Shown here: positions 8,306 through 16,964 of the stretch, piece after piece | How positions within the stretch are numbered: position 1 is the stretch's first letter | Layout of the letters: every line of letters starts with the position of its first letter | Assembly (NCBI RefSeq): GCF_029351045.1 | Contig: NZ_JARKIN010000001.1 | Span: 2,734,001-2,798,000 of the forward strand | Length of the DNA: 64,000 nucleotides | Reading direction: 5' to 3' | Origin: Streptomyces sp. WMMB303 | Lineage (GTDB): Bacteria; Actinomycetota; Actinomycetes; Streptomycetales; Streptomycetaceae | Made by a program: the position numbers and the translations under genes | Notes under the pieces: model-generated | What the model saw: only the letters and a program-made list of their open reading frames with translations | Told to the model about the DNA's origin: nothing | The model's database searches: none

Positions 8306-9283
8306 GTGACCGGGATCAAGACGACCGGCGAGAAGAAGCTCATGCTCTTCTCCGGCCGCGCCCACCCCGAACTCGCCGAGGAAGTCGCCAAGCAGCTCGG
8401 TATCGGCGTGGTCCCGACCAAGGCTTTCGACTTCGCGAACGGCGAGATCTACGTTCGCTTCCAGGAGTCGGCGCGCGGCGCCGACTGCTTCCTGGTCCAG
8501 AGCCACACCACGCCGATCAACAAGTGGATCATGGAACAGCTCATCATGATCGACGCGTTGAAGCGGGCGTCGGCGCGGAGCATCACCGTGATCGTCCCGT
8601 TCTACGGGTACGCCCGGCAGGACAAGAAGCACCGCGGGCGCGAGCCGATCTCGGCCCGGCTGATGGCGGACATGTTCCGCACCGCGGGCGCCGACCGCAT
8701 CCTCACCGTCGACCTGCACACCGACCAGATCCAGGGCTTCTTCGACGGACCGGTCGACCACCTGTTCGCGCTGCCGCTGCTGGCGGACTACGTGGCGGCC
8801 AGGACCGACCGCGACAAGCTCACGGTCGTCTCGCCCGACGCGGGCCGCGTCCGGGTCGCCGACCGCTGGGCCGACCGGCTCGGCGCCCCGCTGGCCATCG
8901 TCCACAAGCGCCGCGACCCGGACGTGGCGAACCAGGTGACCGTGCACGAGGTCGTCGGCGACGTGAAGGACCGGGTCTGCGTCCTCGTCGACGACATGAT
9001 CGACACCGGTGGCACCATCTGCGCGGCCGCCGACGCGCTGTTCGCCAACGGCGCCGAGGACGTCATCGTCACGGCCACGCACGGGGTGCTCTCCGGACCG
9101 GCCGCCGACCGGCTCAAGAACTCCAAGGTCAGCGAGTTCATCTTCACCAACACGCTGCCCACCCCGAGCGAGCTCGAACTCGACAAGATCACCGTGCTGT
9201 CGATGGCGCCGACGATCGCCCGCGCCGTGCGTGAGGTGTTCGAGGACGGCTCGGTGACCAGCCTCTTCGACGAGCAGGCGTAG
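8306..9283 (+). CDS. prs: Ribose-phosphate pyrophosphokinase
   Basis: 325 aa from GTG 8306, with AGGGAGAC about ten bases upstream. It makes PRPP from ribose-5-phosphate and ATP for nucleotide, histidine and tryptophan synthesis in the cytoplasm. Diagnostic motifs are GEIYVRFQESARG, YGYARQDKKHRGREPI (catalytic flexible loop and ATP site), DLHTDQIQGFF, and the PRPP-binding VLVDDMIDTGGTI near residue 230. Length matches bacterial class I enzymes. It sits between glmU and rplY, the usual streptomycete order. Confidence 0.97.
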   Translation: MTGIKTTGEKKLMLFSGRAHPELAEEVAKQLGIGVVPTKAFDFANGEIYVRFQESARGADCFLVQSHTTPINKWIMEQLIMIDALKRASARSITVIVPFYGYARQDKKHRGREPISARLMADMFRTAGADRILTVDLHTDQIQGFFDGPVDHLFALPLLADYVAARTDRDKLTVVSPDAGRVRVADRWADRLGAPLAIVHKRRDPDVANQVTVHEVVGDVKDRVCVLVDDMIDTGGTICAAADALFANGAEDVIVTATHGVLSGPAADRLKNSKVSEFIFTNTLPTPSELELDKITVLSMAPTIARAVREVFEDGSVTSLFDEQA

Positions 9284-9323
9284 CCCTCCGGCCCTCCCGG
9301 GCCCGCTCCGCTGATCGATTTCC

Positions 9324-9379
9324 GACCGGCCTCCCGCACCGCGTAGACTCCACGAGTCGCTCGGCGAGGGAGGCCGGTC
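9324..9379 (+). promoter_or_regulatory. Long inverted repeat in the rplY leader
   Basis: Perfect 12-bp arms, GACCGGCCTCCC (9324-9335) and GGGAGGCCGGTC (9368-9379), with a nested GACTC-CAC-GAGTC hairpin (9346-9358) in the 32-nt loop. It lies 40 bp after prs and 110 bp before rplY. Read from prs it could be a terminator; TAGACT (9344-9349) inside the loop resembles a -10 box for an rplY promoter. Confidence 0.5.
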
Positions 9380-9489
9380 CGCTTCATGGGGATCGGATAC
9401 TCCGTTATCGACGCGCGCTCTTCGTAGCAGGTCCGTCGGGACCGAGTGGCACCGCAGGCATCCGTACCACCGCTTACGAGGAGCGCAGC

Positions 9490-10092
9490 ATGGCTGACGT
9501 CAGCATCAACGCGACCGTCCGCGACGAGTTCGGCAAGGGCTCCGCCCGCCGGCTCCGCCGCGAGGAGAGGGTCCCGGCCGTGATCTACGGCCACGGCGCC
9601 GAGCCCGTCCACGTGGCCCTGCCGAGCTACGACATGATGATGGCGCTCAAGACCCCGAACGTCCTGATCAACCTGGACATCGAGGGCAAGAAGCAGCTCG
9701 TCATCCCCAAGGCCGTCCAGCGCGAGGCCATCCGCCAGTTCCTCGTCCACGTCGACCTGCTGGTCGTCAAGAAGGGCGAGAAGGTCCAGGTCGAGGTCCC
9801 CATCCACATCGAGGGCGAGCTGGCACCGGGCCAGAACCTGATCGAGCACGTGTACAACACGCTGCCGGTCGAGGCCGAGGCCACCCACATCCCGGAGTCG
9901 GTCACCGTCTCCGTCGAGGGCATGGACGTCGGCGACCAGGTCCTGGCCAAGGACATCGCGCTGCCCGGCAACACCACGCTGGCCATCGAGGGCGACGAGA
10001 CCGTCATCTCCGTCCTCGCCGCCCAGGCCGAGGAGCCCTCCGCCGAGGGCGAGGAAGGCGAGGGCGAGGAAGGCGCGGCGAGCGCCGAGTAA
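9490..10092 (+). CDS. rplY: 50S ribosomal protein L25 / general stress protein Ctc
   Basis: 200 aa, ATG after GAGGAGCG. L25/TL5/CTC family protein that binds 5S rRNA in the large subunit. The N-terminal ~90 residues are the L25 beta-barrel ([22 protein letters not shown] is the family signature, split here by conserved Gly/Arg); the C-terminal CTC domain continues to ~residue 180, and the tail is a run of Glu/Gly/Ala. Two-domain length fits non-enterobacterial L25. The leader is unusually long (206 bp) and structured. pth follows after a 154-bp gap with hairpins. Confidence 0.95.
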   Translation: MADVSINATVRDEFGKGSARRLRREERVPAVIYGHGAEPVHVALPSYDMMMALKTPNVLINLDIEGKKQLVIPKAVQREAIRQFLVHVDLLVVKKGEKVQVEVPIHIEGELAPGQNLIEHVYNTLPVEAEATHIPESVTVSVEGMDVGDQVLAKDIALPGNTTLAIEGDETVISVLAAQAEEPSAEGEEGEGEEGAASAE

Positions 10093-10109
10093 GCTCCCGC
10101 ATCCCACGC

Positions 10110-10126
10110 CCCCGCGACCCGCGGGG
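10110..10126 (+). terminator. GC-rich hairpin after rplY
   Basis: CCCCGCG (10110-10116), loop ACC, CGCGGGG (10120-10126), 18 bp after the rplY stop. No U tract follows, as is usual in Streptomyces. It forms a pair with the longer hairpin at 10145-10188. Confidence 0.55.
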
Positions 10127-10144
10127 ACGCGCATCCAGCGGATC

Positions 10145-10188
10145 GGTGCGGGTGGGACGCGGCCCGGCGGCCACGTCCCACCCGCACC
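10145..10188 (+). terminator. Strong 15-bp stem-loop between rplY and pth
   Basis: Perfect 15-bp arms: GGTGCGGGTGGGACG at 10145-10159 and its complement at 10174-10188, with a 14-nt loop. Probable rplY terminator; it ends 58 bp before the pth start, so pth may need its own promoter or read-through. Confidence 0.7.
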
Positions 10189-10246
10189 CCCGGGCTCCCG
10201 GACCCCACCGGTGCCCGGCGGACATCCCACGACCGGAGGACCACGT

Positions 10247-10837
10247 ATGCCGGCCACCACCCCGTGGCTCATCGCCGGACTCGGCAACCCGGGCCCCGAC
10301 TACTCGGGCAACCGCCACAACGTGGGCTTCATCGTCGCCGACCTCCTCGCCGGACGGACCGGCGGCAGGTTCAAGTCCCACAAGGCGGGCCGCGCCCAGG
10401 TACTCGAGGGCCGCATCGGCATCCCCGGCACCACCAGCACCCGCGTCGTACTCGCCAAACCGATGTCGTACATGAACGTCTCCGGCGGCCCCGTCAAAGC
10501 GCTGCTGGACTTCTACGGCATCGGGACCGACCGGCTGCTCGTCATCCACGACGAGCTCGACATCGACTACGGCGCCCTCCGCCTCAAGTTCGGCGGCGGC
10601 GACAACGGCCACAACGGCCTCAAGTCCCTCACCAAACTGCTGGGCAGCGACTACTACCGCGTCCGCTTCGGCGTCGGCCGCCCCCCGGGCCGGATGCAGG
10701 TCGCCGACTACGTCCTGAAGGACTTCTCCAGCACGGAACGCAAAGAGCTCGACTACTTCGTCGACCGCGCCGCGGACGCCTGCGAAAGCCTGATCACCGA
10801 CGGCCTGGACCGCGCCCAGAGCACGTACAACACCTGA
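10247..10837 (+). CDS. pth: Peptidyl-tRNA hydrolase
   Basis: 196 aa; ATG 10247 has GGAGG eight bases upstream, better than the in-frame codon at 10211. Pth releases tRNA from peptidyl-tRNAs dropped by ribosomes. Conserved features are [21 protein letters not shown] (split: G-N-P-G-P and catalytic H in RHNVGF), [24 protein letters not shown] and [11 protein letters not shown]. Length is normal. Its 3' end overlaps a small convergent lipoprotein-like frame by 44 bp. Confidence 0.96.
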   Translation: MPATTPWLIAGLGNPGPDYSGNRHNVGFIVADLLAGRTGGRFKSHKAGRAQVLEGRIGIPGTTSTRVVLAKPMSYMNVSGGPVKALLDFYGIGTDRLLVIHDELDIDYGALRLKFGGGDNGHNGLKSLTKLLGSDYYRVRFGVGRPPGRMQVADYVLKDFSSTERKELDYFVDRAADACESLITDGLDRAQSTYNT

Positions 10838-11087
10838 CGCCGCGGGCCGGCGCTCCGCTGCGGGCCAACCCTTTCGGCGGGCCTCGGCTTTGTCCCGCCC
10901 CCGCCCCTCCGCCCCCGCTGCCGGACGGGTCGCTCGCACTCGGCGAATCCGCAGCGGACTTCCCACCGCGCTTCGCCCCCTCGATATCCGCCTTCCAGGA
11001 CCCGCCATCGGCGCCTCCGCAGGCGCTCAACAGCACGAGACCGGACACCGTCAACGTCGATATAGTCCCACCCCTGAATAAGCTCAC
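10794..11087 (-). pseudogene. Probable truncated lipoprotein gene
   Basis: Frame of 97 aa from GTG 11087, which overlaps the stop of the upstream gene (GTGA). The N-terminus is a good lipoprotein signal: positively charged start, hydrophobic core TLTVSGLVL and lipobox LLSAC, then a polar stretch with KADIEGAKRGGKS. From about residue 45 the sequence turns into Ser/Gly/Ala repeats, then Arg/Cys/Pro-rich text that runs 44 bp into the 3' end of pth on the other strand. That ending does not look like selected protein. I infer a lipoprotein of the ESX-like cassette that lost its 3' part when the cassette was joined to pth, or an intact very short lipoprotein. Confidence 0.45.
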
Positions 11088-11725
11088 CGGCGCCCCTCCC
11101 CTTCCGTTATGACAACCGGCCCCTCCGGCAGTTCCTCGGCGCCCTTGCATTTGTAGACCTTCTGAGCGAGGGTACGAGCAGCGTAGCCGGTCAGTTCGGC
11201 AAGTTTCGAAACATCTTCTCTCGATCCTCCGCGCGCCGACGTTGCTCCCACGTGCAAGTACATTCTGGCATTCGGTTCCTCACTGGATGGGCAGGGAACA
11301 CGGAGACTGATAGACCCTTTCTCCGCACCGTATTCCCCGTACCCTGCACCAAACTCGGCAACATATTTGCTATTTCTCTCCACTTCACTTCTCGACTTCC
11401 CCCATTGCGTGTATTGCACACGGAAATTGACGCTCATATTTCCAGCACTCGTCTCACAAACGACTCCAAGTCCACGCGCCTTCTCCAGCACCCCCGGAAA
11501 CCCCCGGACGGTATCCTCCTCAAATTCACCGTGCACTCGACCATATGAAGGTTTAACTTGAGCGCTGGAAAAAGTGTCATTACACAGGCGTGCAGGGATC
11601 GCAGAATCATCCTGCGCTTTCGACCGAAGCCACCAGAAGACGGAGGCAAAGACGGTCACGACGAGCAGCCCAGTCAGTAAAATAACCTGTTTTTTGAATC
11701 GTGGATTCCACTGCCTCGACCCCAC
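11084..11725 (-). CDS. Membrane-anchored protein of the ESX-like cassette, unknown function
   Basis: 213 aa from GTG 11725, with GGGAGG upstream. A basic start (residues 1-12) is followed by one hydrophobic span (13-33, ILLTGLLVVTVFASVFWWL), then an extracytoplasmic domain of ~170 residues with three or four cysteines (LCNDTF, VVCETS, VPCPSS, YKCKG) that could form disulphides. It begins 12 bp after the 766-aa gene and its stop overlaps the lipoprotein-like frame, so all are one transcript. G+C is clearly lower than in neighbouring housekeeping genes. I do not recognise the family; topology and operon position suggest it acts at the cell surface with the large WXG-like protein. Confidence 0.7.
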   Translation of the reverse strand: MGSRQWNPRFKKQVILLTGLLVVTVFASVFWWLRSKAQDDSAIPARLCNDTFSSAQVKPSYGRVHGEFEEDTVRGFPGVLEKARGLGVVCETSAGNMSVNFRVQYTQWGKSRSEVERNSKYVAEFGAGYGEYGAEKGSISLRVPCPSSEEPNARMYLHVGATSARGGSREDVSKLAELTGYAARTLAQKVYKCKGAEELPEGPVVITEGEGRR

Positions 11726-11737
11726 TCCGCCTCCCTT

Positions 11738-14038
11738 CTAGCGGTTAGAGAATCCATCCTCTACATCTTTGTGGACCCTACTGGCCGTCCAAGCGAGTGA
11801 GCCTCCTGTCACTCCCGCATGCCTTCCAGCGGTCTTTGTGATCTCTTTCATAACATCCGCTTCACGCTTCTTCTCGCCGGCGAGAAAATCCCTACGACTC
11901 TCCGCCACCTCTTCTGCGATCTTTTCGGGGTCTTTTCGGTAGTGATCGAAGACCTGCTCCTGGACAACACCTGCCACCTGCCCTGCCACCTCACTTCCAT
12001 AGGTCAGGTGGCCGAGCCCCATATCCACGATCGAACCGACCAATTCCTGTTTCTTGTCAAGAGATTCGTTGTAGCGCTCCGCAGTCCCCACTCTGTCCGC
12101 AGCCTTCTCGATCCCGTCAGCGCGTCCCTCAGCCGCCTGAGCCGCCACCGCGGCTCCGGGCTCTGCCCCGATGGAAGCAGCATCCCCCAAGTCGTGCCCC
12201 TTCGGAGGATCGTGCAGCGCATTTCGCAGCGCTTCTGCCGAGACAGCATGAGAGGCATGGTTGATAGACGCATAACCGTCGGGATCCTGCGAGGCTGTGC
12301 GGAGGAAACGGCCAAGCTCATCGCCGTCGAAATCCAGGTCGGCCGCCGCACCTTGCGGAGGGATGATCCCGCTTGGCGTATCCGTGACACCTCGCTGCAC
12401 GTCACGCATATAGTCGGCAGCCATCGCCCCCATATGCGATTGAAGTGCCTCGAGGTCTCCGCCATGCTCGACCAGGGAAGCGTTCTTCTTATTGCCCAGT
12501 CGCTCCACAGCTCGGCTGAAAAGTTCGGCTTGCGGTTCACTGTGCTTCTCCGGCGGACCCTCGTCGCCCGCGGGGCGGCCCGTCGTGGCCGCTTCGAGGG
12601 CGCCGCCGAGGGCGTCCTTGCCGAAGGTGGCCTCGTCGTCGTCGCCGTCGTGGGGCCAGTGGCGGGGTTCCTGCGGGTCCTGGCCGGCCTTGTCGCCGAA
12701 GAAGTAGTCGAAGTTGTCCAGTCTCTTCGGATGACCGTCCTCGTCGCCGGTGTAGGCGTTGAAGAACTCGGTGGCCGCTCCCGGGGTGTGGCTCAGGCCG
12801 GTCATCAGGCCCGCCATGGGGTCGAATCCGGTGCCGCCCTCGGGGTCGAGGTTCAGGACGGCGTCACGGCGGGCGTTGTGGGGGTTGGGCCAGCCTCTGG
12901 GGCCGAACTCGTTCTTGCGCTCGGTCTCGACCATGTCGCTGCCGACCGAGGTGAGGAAGTCCTTGCCGTAGTCGCCGTGCCGGAGCATGTTGCCCAGGAC
13001 CTGGTAGCCGAGGACCTTCTGCTGGGGCATGGAATTCTTGCCCCATTCGTTGCTCTGCGGATCGTGGAGGAGGATGGGCTCCTTGCCGGCTTTCTTCAGC
13101 TCCGTCACCCATGCGCTGTCCAGGTGCGGGCCGTCGCCGCCTTTACGGGTGGCCAGGGCGAGGCCGCCGTCCATCGAGTTCTGGATGGTGCGGGAGAGTG
13201 CGCGGCGGGTGTCGCCGCCGTCCGTGGAGGCGTCGATGCCCAACTGGCCGTGCAGTTGGAGGGCCTTCTTGGGTCCCAGTTCACGGTAGAAGCCGGTGGC
13301 GAACTCCGCGTCCTTGGCGTTGTACTTGGTCAGGTCGCGCAGCCGCTGCAGGTCGGAGGTGCTCAGTTCCTTGCCGTGCGCGGCCAGCTCCAGTTCCTTC
13401 TCACCGAGCCGGGCCGCCTCCTTCGCCTGTGCGTCGTCCAGGGAGGTGTATGTGGCGTGGCCGGCGTCGTGCTTGTCCTTGCCGTGGCTCTTGCCGATGT
13501 ACCGCGCGGCTGAGGTGTCGATTTCGCGCGCCTTGCCGATGAGGAAGTTGAGCCGCGACTCGATGGCGTCGCGGGCTTCGCGCTCCTTCGTGGTGCGCTT
13601 CTCGTCGGTGCCGCCCACGTAGTAGCCGCTGGCGGTGACGGCGTCGTCCGTTCCGTACCGGAAGCGGCAGCTGACCGTGCCGTCGCCGTTGTCCGCGATG
13701 TGCACATCCAGTTTGTGCGCCTTTTCCCGCTCGCCTTCCACATCTTTCTGGATGTCCGCCAGTTCGCGGTGCGCGTCGTCCATGAGGTTCCAGATGCTCG
13801 CGGCTTCGCGCCGCAGGTCCTCGACCTCTTCCGCGATCTTCCGCACGAAGGGGCGTACCGCGTCCGCGTTCAGCCCCGCCCATCGGGCGTTCCGCGCCTT
13901 GGCGTTCATGTCGTTCTCGGCCTCGGTGGCGCGTGTCTTCAGTTCGCGCTGGATCTGCTTCCAGTCCGCGACCGCCGTTCCGAAGCTGGAGAAGTTCACC
14001 GCGACCAGGTCGCTGTAGGTGAGCTGAGACTCCTTCAT
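11738..14038 (-). CDS. Large WXG/ESX-like secreted protein (DUF6571-like)
   Basis: 766 aa, ATG 14038. The first ~110 residues are helical with the WXG-type layout: ATEAENDMNAKARNARWAGLNA, a W-A-G turn, then a long coiled-coil (EEVEDLRREAASIWNLMDDAHRE, split). The central part (~200-500) resembles the streptomycete family I recall as DUF6571, and the C-terminus is charged and helical. There is no Sec signal, consistent with type VII-type export or a cytoplasmic role. It lies 30 bp after the 167-aa partner gene and 12 bp before the membrane-anchored gene. Base composition changes within the gene: the 5' two-thirds are ordinary high G+C while the last ~500 bp (about 11738-12500) are much more A+T-rich, as if a variable C-terminal (toxin-type) module had been exchanged. 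Function is inferred. Confidence 0.7.
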   Translation of the reverse strand: MKESQLTYSDLVAVNFSSFGTAVADWKQIQRELKTRATEAENDMNAKARNARWAGLNADAVRPFVRKIAEEVEDLRREAASIWNLMDDAHRELADIQKDVEGEREKAHKLDVHIADNGDGTVSCRFRYGTDDAVTASGYYVGGTDEKRTTKEREARDAIESRLNFLIGKAREIDTSAARYIGKSHGKDKHDAGHATYTSLDDAQAKEAARLGEKELELAAHGKELSTSDLQRLRDLTKYNAKDAEFATGFYRELGPKKALQLHGQLGIDASTDGGDTRRALSRTIQNSMDGGLALATRKGGDGPHLDSAWVTELKKAGKEPILLHDPQSNEWGKNSMPQQKVLGYQVLGNMLRHGDYGKDFLTSVGSDMVETERKNEFGPRGWPNPHNARRDAVLNLDPEGGTGFDPMAGLMTGLSHTPGAATEFFNAYTGDEDGHPKRLDNFDYFFGDKAGQDPQEPRHWPHDGDDDEATFGKDALGGALEAATTGRPAGDEGPPEKHSEPQAELFSRAVERLGNKKNASLVEHGGDLEALQSHMGAMAADYMRDVQRGVTDTPSGIIPPQGAAADLDFDGDELGRFLRTASQDPDGYASINHASHAVSAEALRNALHDPPKGHDLGDAASIGAEPGAAVAAQAAEGRADGIEKAADRVGTAERYNESLDKKQELVGSIVDMGLGHLTYGSEVAGQVAGVVQEQVFDHYRKDPEKIAEEVAESRRDFLAGEKKREADVMKEITKTAGRHAGVTGGSLAWTASRVHKDVEDGFSNR

Positions 14039-14068
14039 CCCCCGCCCTCTCGTCTCGGCCCGGTCGGC

Positions 14069-14572
14069 TCAGTGCAGCAGTCGGGAGATCTGCGAGGGCG
14101 GCAGTTCCTTTCCGTCCTTGCCGAGAATCTGCGCGCCGATCTTCCGGTCCTCCTCGCCCTGGTACTCCTTGGAGAAGTCCAGGTGGTTGGAGATGTGGGC
14201 GCACCCTTGCAGCACTGTGTTCACCTGGGATGTCCAGAACTTCGCCGTGCGGCCCAGTTCCGCCCCCAGCAGGAACGAGTGGGCCTTGAGTTGCGAAGCG
14301 GCGCGTTCGGTCGCGCCGGCGCCTTTGCCGTCCGCACCACCGGAGAGGTCGGCTGACGTACGGAGCTTGCGCCAAAGTGTGTAGGCGGCATGCCCCACAC
14401 GTCCGAGGTCGTCCCGTTCGAGGAGCAGCCATCCGGATCCGTCCATCCGACTACCGCCCCCTGGGCCGGTGTCCGGTGAAGTGGCCTGGTTGAGCTGCAT
14501 CGCGGTCGAGTCCGTGCTGTCCGCACCGCTCTTGAGGGCGCTCCACTCCTGCTCGAAGGACATCCCGTCCAT
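14069..14572 (-). CDS. Small WXG-like partner protein
   Basis: 167 aa, first gene of the cassette, ATG 14572 (a second ATG at 14563 is also possible). Mostly helical, without signal peptide; contains GWLLLERDDLGRVGHAAY and a hydrophobic heptad pattern, so it plausibly forms a helical hairpin like ESX-type proteins. The next gene starts 30 bp later. Upstream, 14573-14828 holds no gene; TAGTAC and TAGAAC near 14600-14625 (minus sense) are candidate -10 boxes. The family is not firmly recognised. Confidence 0.65.
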   Translation of the reverse strand: MDGMSFEQEWSALKSGADSTDSTAMQLNQATSPDTGPGGGSRMDGSGWLLLERDDLGRVGHAAYTLWRKLRTSADLSGGADGKGAGATERAASQLKAHSFLLGAELGRTAKFWTSQVNTVLQGCAHISNHLDFSKEYQGEEDRKIGAQILGKDGKELPPSQISRLLH

Positions 14573-14828
14573 GACTCCGTCCGGTTCCAGGGCAAACAGG
14601 TACTACTGCGTGTCGTTCTACCGTTACGCAGCAGGATGTGCGGCGAGGGTAGTGGAACCTTCACTCCATGGGGAGAGGAGTCGGGTACTCCGGGTGACGA
14701 CCGTCGCGGCATCCATCGGGGCTCGCGGCTCCGTGTGTGCTCCCGGTCCCCCTGGAATCAATCGGGCTTGGAACACAGGGAGCGAAGACCAGTGCAAACA
14801 CGCGAACACTCAGCGACGCGACGATGTC

Positions 14829-16964
14829 TCACCAGAGGCCGTACGAGTGACGCGTAGGCTCTGCCAAGGTGGAAGCGGCCCCGCCAAGATCAGCGAGGCG
14901 GACGGAAAGCGTGGCCTGCGCCAGTCTCTCCGGCAGGGCGACTCCGAACTTGAGGCCCCGCACGGCACGTCCGTCCACCGCTGGGAGACTGAGACCGCTG
15001 AGGGCGTCGCTCTTGGCCGCTTCCCACTCCTCCCTGGTGATGTCTTCGCGGAGCCGGACGTATGCGTCTGTAGGTCGCTGCAACGGGTCAGCCACTTGGC
15101 CCAATGACGCCGCAAGCGTCGCGTTTGCCCGTTGACCTGCCCAGGTCCACCATCGGACGTTGGTGTCACGACCACCGCGTCGGATGACGCTACCTGTCGG
15201 ATCAACGTGATCAACATGCCTCTGACGGGCCTGATGGAGCGCATCAACAGCTCGCCGTGTCAATGGGATCGGCAGATCAGCCCCATTCAAGACGTCTCGC
15301 GCCGCCCGCGTGAGTTCGAACGAAAGCCCCCGGCAAAACCCTCCACCTGACCAGCGTGCCTTGCCACCCCCGTCAACGGGTTCGACGAAGCAGCGGCGTC
15401 GGGCCCAGTCGATGTGGGTGACCTGCCAGCTTCTCCCCGCAAGGAGTAGCCGCCGTGGTCCGGCCACCCGTTCGGTGAGAAGGGCTGGATCGGTCGTACC
15501 GATCTCCTTGCGCCCGAAGAGCACAGTGAATTCCGGCGCGGCCGTGAAGACGGCGGTCAGATCCATGAAATGCCGATATCCGAATCGCTGTTCTGCTTCA
15601 GGGCCGATGAACAGCATCCCGCCGTCCCGTTCCAGGTATCCCTGTTCGACGAGATGGCGCACGATCGGCTTGGCTGGGCGGCCGAAGGGGCCGACCCCAC
15701 TCCACCAGCGCTGCCAGAGGTGCTCCCCCACTTGCTGTTCTTGGAGGCACAGAGCCAGAACTTGTTGCGCAACGATGTGGCGTGGCTCCGGCGGTGGTAC
15801 GACTGGTTCGACCCACCCGCGCGACCACTGCAGCAGCAGCGCGCAAGCGGCGAGGAAGCCCTCGTCGTCCAGGGTGAGGAAGAGACTGTTGCGTCGTGTA
15901 CCGGCGCGTCTGCCGGTTCTGCCGAGTCTCTGCAAGAAGGCGGCCACAGTAGCCGGCGCGTCGATCTGAATGACCCGGTCGAGATCGCCCACGTCGATCC
16001 CGAGTTCGAGTGTGCTCGTCGCGATGATGACGCAGTCGCGTGACTGAGCGAACGCGGTTTCGGCACGCCTGCGTTCATCGGTCGAGAGCGAGGCATGCGA
16101 GAGGTACGCGGTCACGCCCTTGGCCCGGAGCAATTCGCCGAGCTGCTCGACCTGTCGCCGTGACTCGCAGAAGACCAGACGCTTCTCACCATTGTGCAGA
16201 GCCCCGATGACTGTGGCGGCGTTGTCGAGCGATCCCACGTAGTCGAGCTGGATATCCGGAGCAGGCGCCGGGGACGAGTCCGGTTGCGTGAGATGGGGGG
16301 CAACGACCTCCGCGGGCCGGACACCGGTGCCCGATCCCTGGAGCCATTGCAAAAGGTCCTGTGGGTTTCCGACCGTTGCCGACAGGCCGACGCGTTGCAG
16401 CGGGCGGCCGATGGCGCACTGCAGGCGTTCGAGCACCGCCAGCAGGTGCCACCCCCTGTCGTCGCCCGCGAAAGCGTGTACCTCGTCGACAACGACCGCC
16501 TGCAGACCGCCGAAAAAGCCGCGATGGTCCACGTGGGTGCTGACGAGCATCGCTTCCAGCGATTCGGGAGTGGTCAGCAGGATGTCCGGACGCTCCCGGA
16601 GGATTCTACGGCGCGTGGTGTGGGATACGTCGCCGTGCCAGAGCGCGACGGAACGGCCGAGCCACCCCGCATACGTCTCCAGCCGCGGCAGGAGATTGTT
16701 GAGGAGCGCCTTGAGCGGACAGACGTAGAGCAGCGATGTACCGCGCCACTCCTTGCTTGCCATCGTGGACAGCAAGGGAAACGCCGCCGCTTCGGTCTTC
16801 CCTCCCGCCGTCGGCGCGAGAAGCAACGCGTCGCTTCCCTCGGTGAGTGGGGTGACAGCGGCCTGTTGGAAGTCTCGCAGCCGCCGCCAGCCGAGGGTGT
16901 TGACGATGTGATGCAGAACCACGGGGTGCAGCCGGTCGATGGCGTGCACGTCGGCGTCACTCAC
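14829..16964 (-). CDS. brxHI: BREX type 2 helicase BrxHI (Lhr-like DEAD/DEAH)
   Basis: 711 aa, GTG start overlapping the brxD stop by 4 bp (GTGA). Superfamily 2 helicase with a Q-motif region (RDFQQAAV), Walker A APTAGGKT (50-57), CPLKALLNNL, TTPESLEAML, Walker B/DEVH VVVDEVHAFAGDDRG (158 on), motif III SATVGN and motif VI QRLGRTGRRAG. The C-terminal third resembles Lhr-type helicases. BrxHI marks type 2 BREX; its precise role in defence is not known, but its family remodels nucleic acids. Last gene of the operon; I see no obvious hairpin in the 256 bp that follow. Confidence 0.92.
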   Translation of the reverse strand: MSDADVHAIDRLHPVVLHHIVNTLGWRRLRDFQQAAVTPLTEGSDALLLAPTAGGKTEAAAFPLLSTMASKEWRGTSLLYVCPLKALLNNLLPRLETYAGWLGRSVALWHGDVSHTTRRRILRERPDILLTTPESLEAMLVSTHVDHRGFFGGLQAVVVDEVHAFAGDDRGWHLLAVLERLQCAIGRPLQRVGLSATVGNPQDLLQWLQGSGTGVRPAEVVAPHLTQPDSSPAPAPDIQLDYVGSLDNAATVIGALHNGEKRLVFCESRRQVEQLGELLRAKGVTAYLSHASLSTDERRRAETAFAQSRDCVIIATSTLELGIDVGDLDRVIQIDAPATVAAFLQRLGRTGRRAGTRRNSLFLTLDDEGFLAACALLLQWSRGWVEPVVPPPEPRHIVAQQVLALCLQEQQVGEHLWQRWWSGVGPFGRPAKPIVRHLVEQGYLERDGGMLFIGPEAEQRFGYRHFMDLTAVFTAAPEFTVLFGRKEIGTTDPALLTERVAGPRRLLLAGRSWQVTHIDWARRRCFVEPVDGGGKARWSGGGFCRGLSFELTRAARDVLNGADLPIPLTRRAVDALHQARQRHVDHVDPTGSVIRRGGRDTNVRWWTWAGQRANATLAASLGQVADPLQRPTDAYVRLREDITREEWEAAKSDALSGLSLPAVDGRAVRGLKFGVALPERLAQATLSVRLADLGGAASTLAEPTRHSYGLW

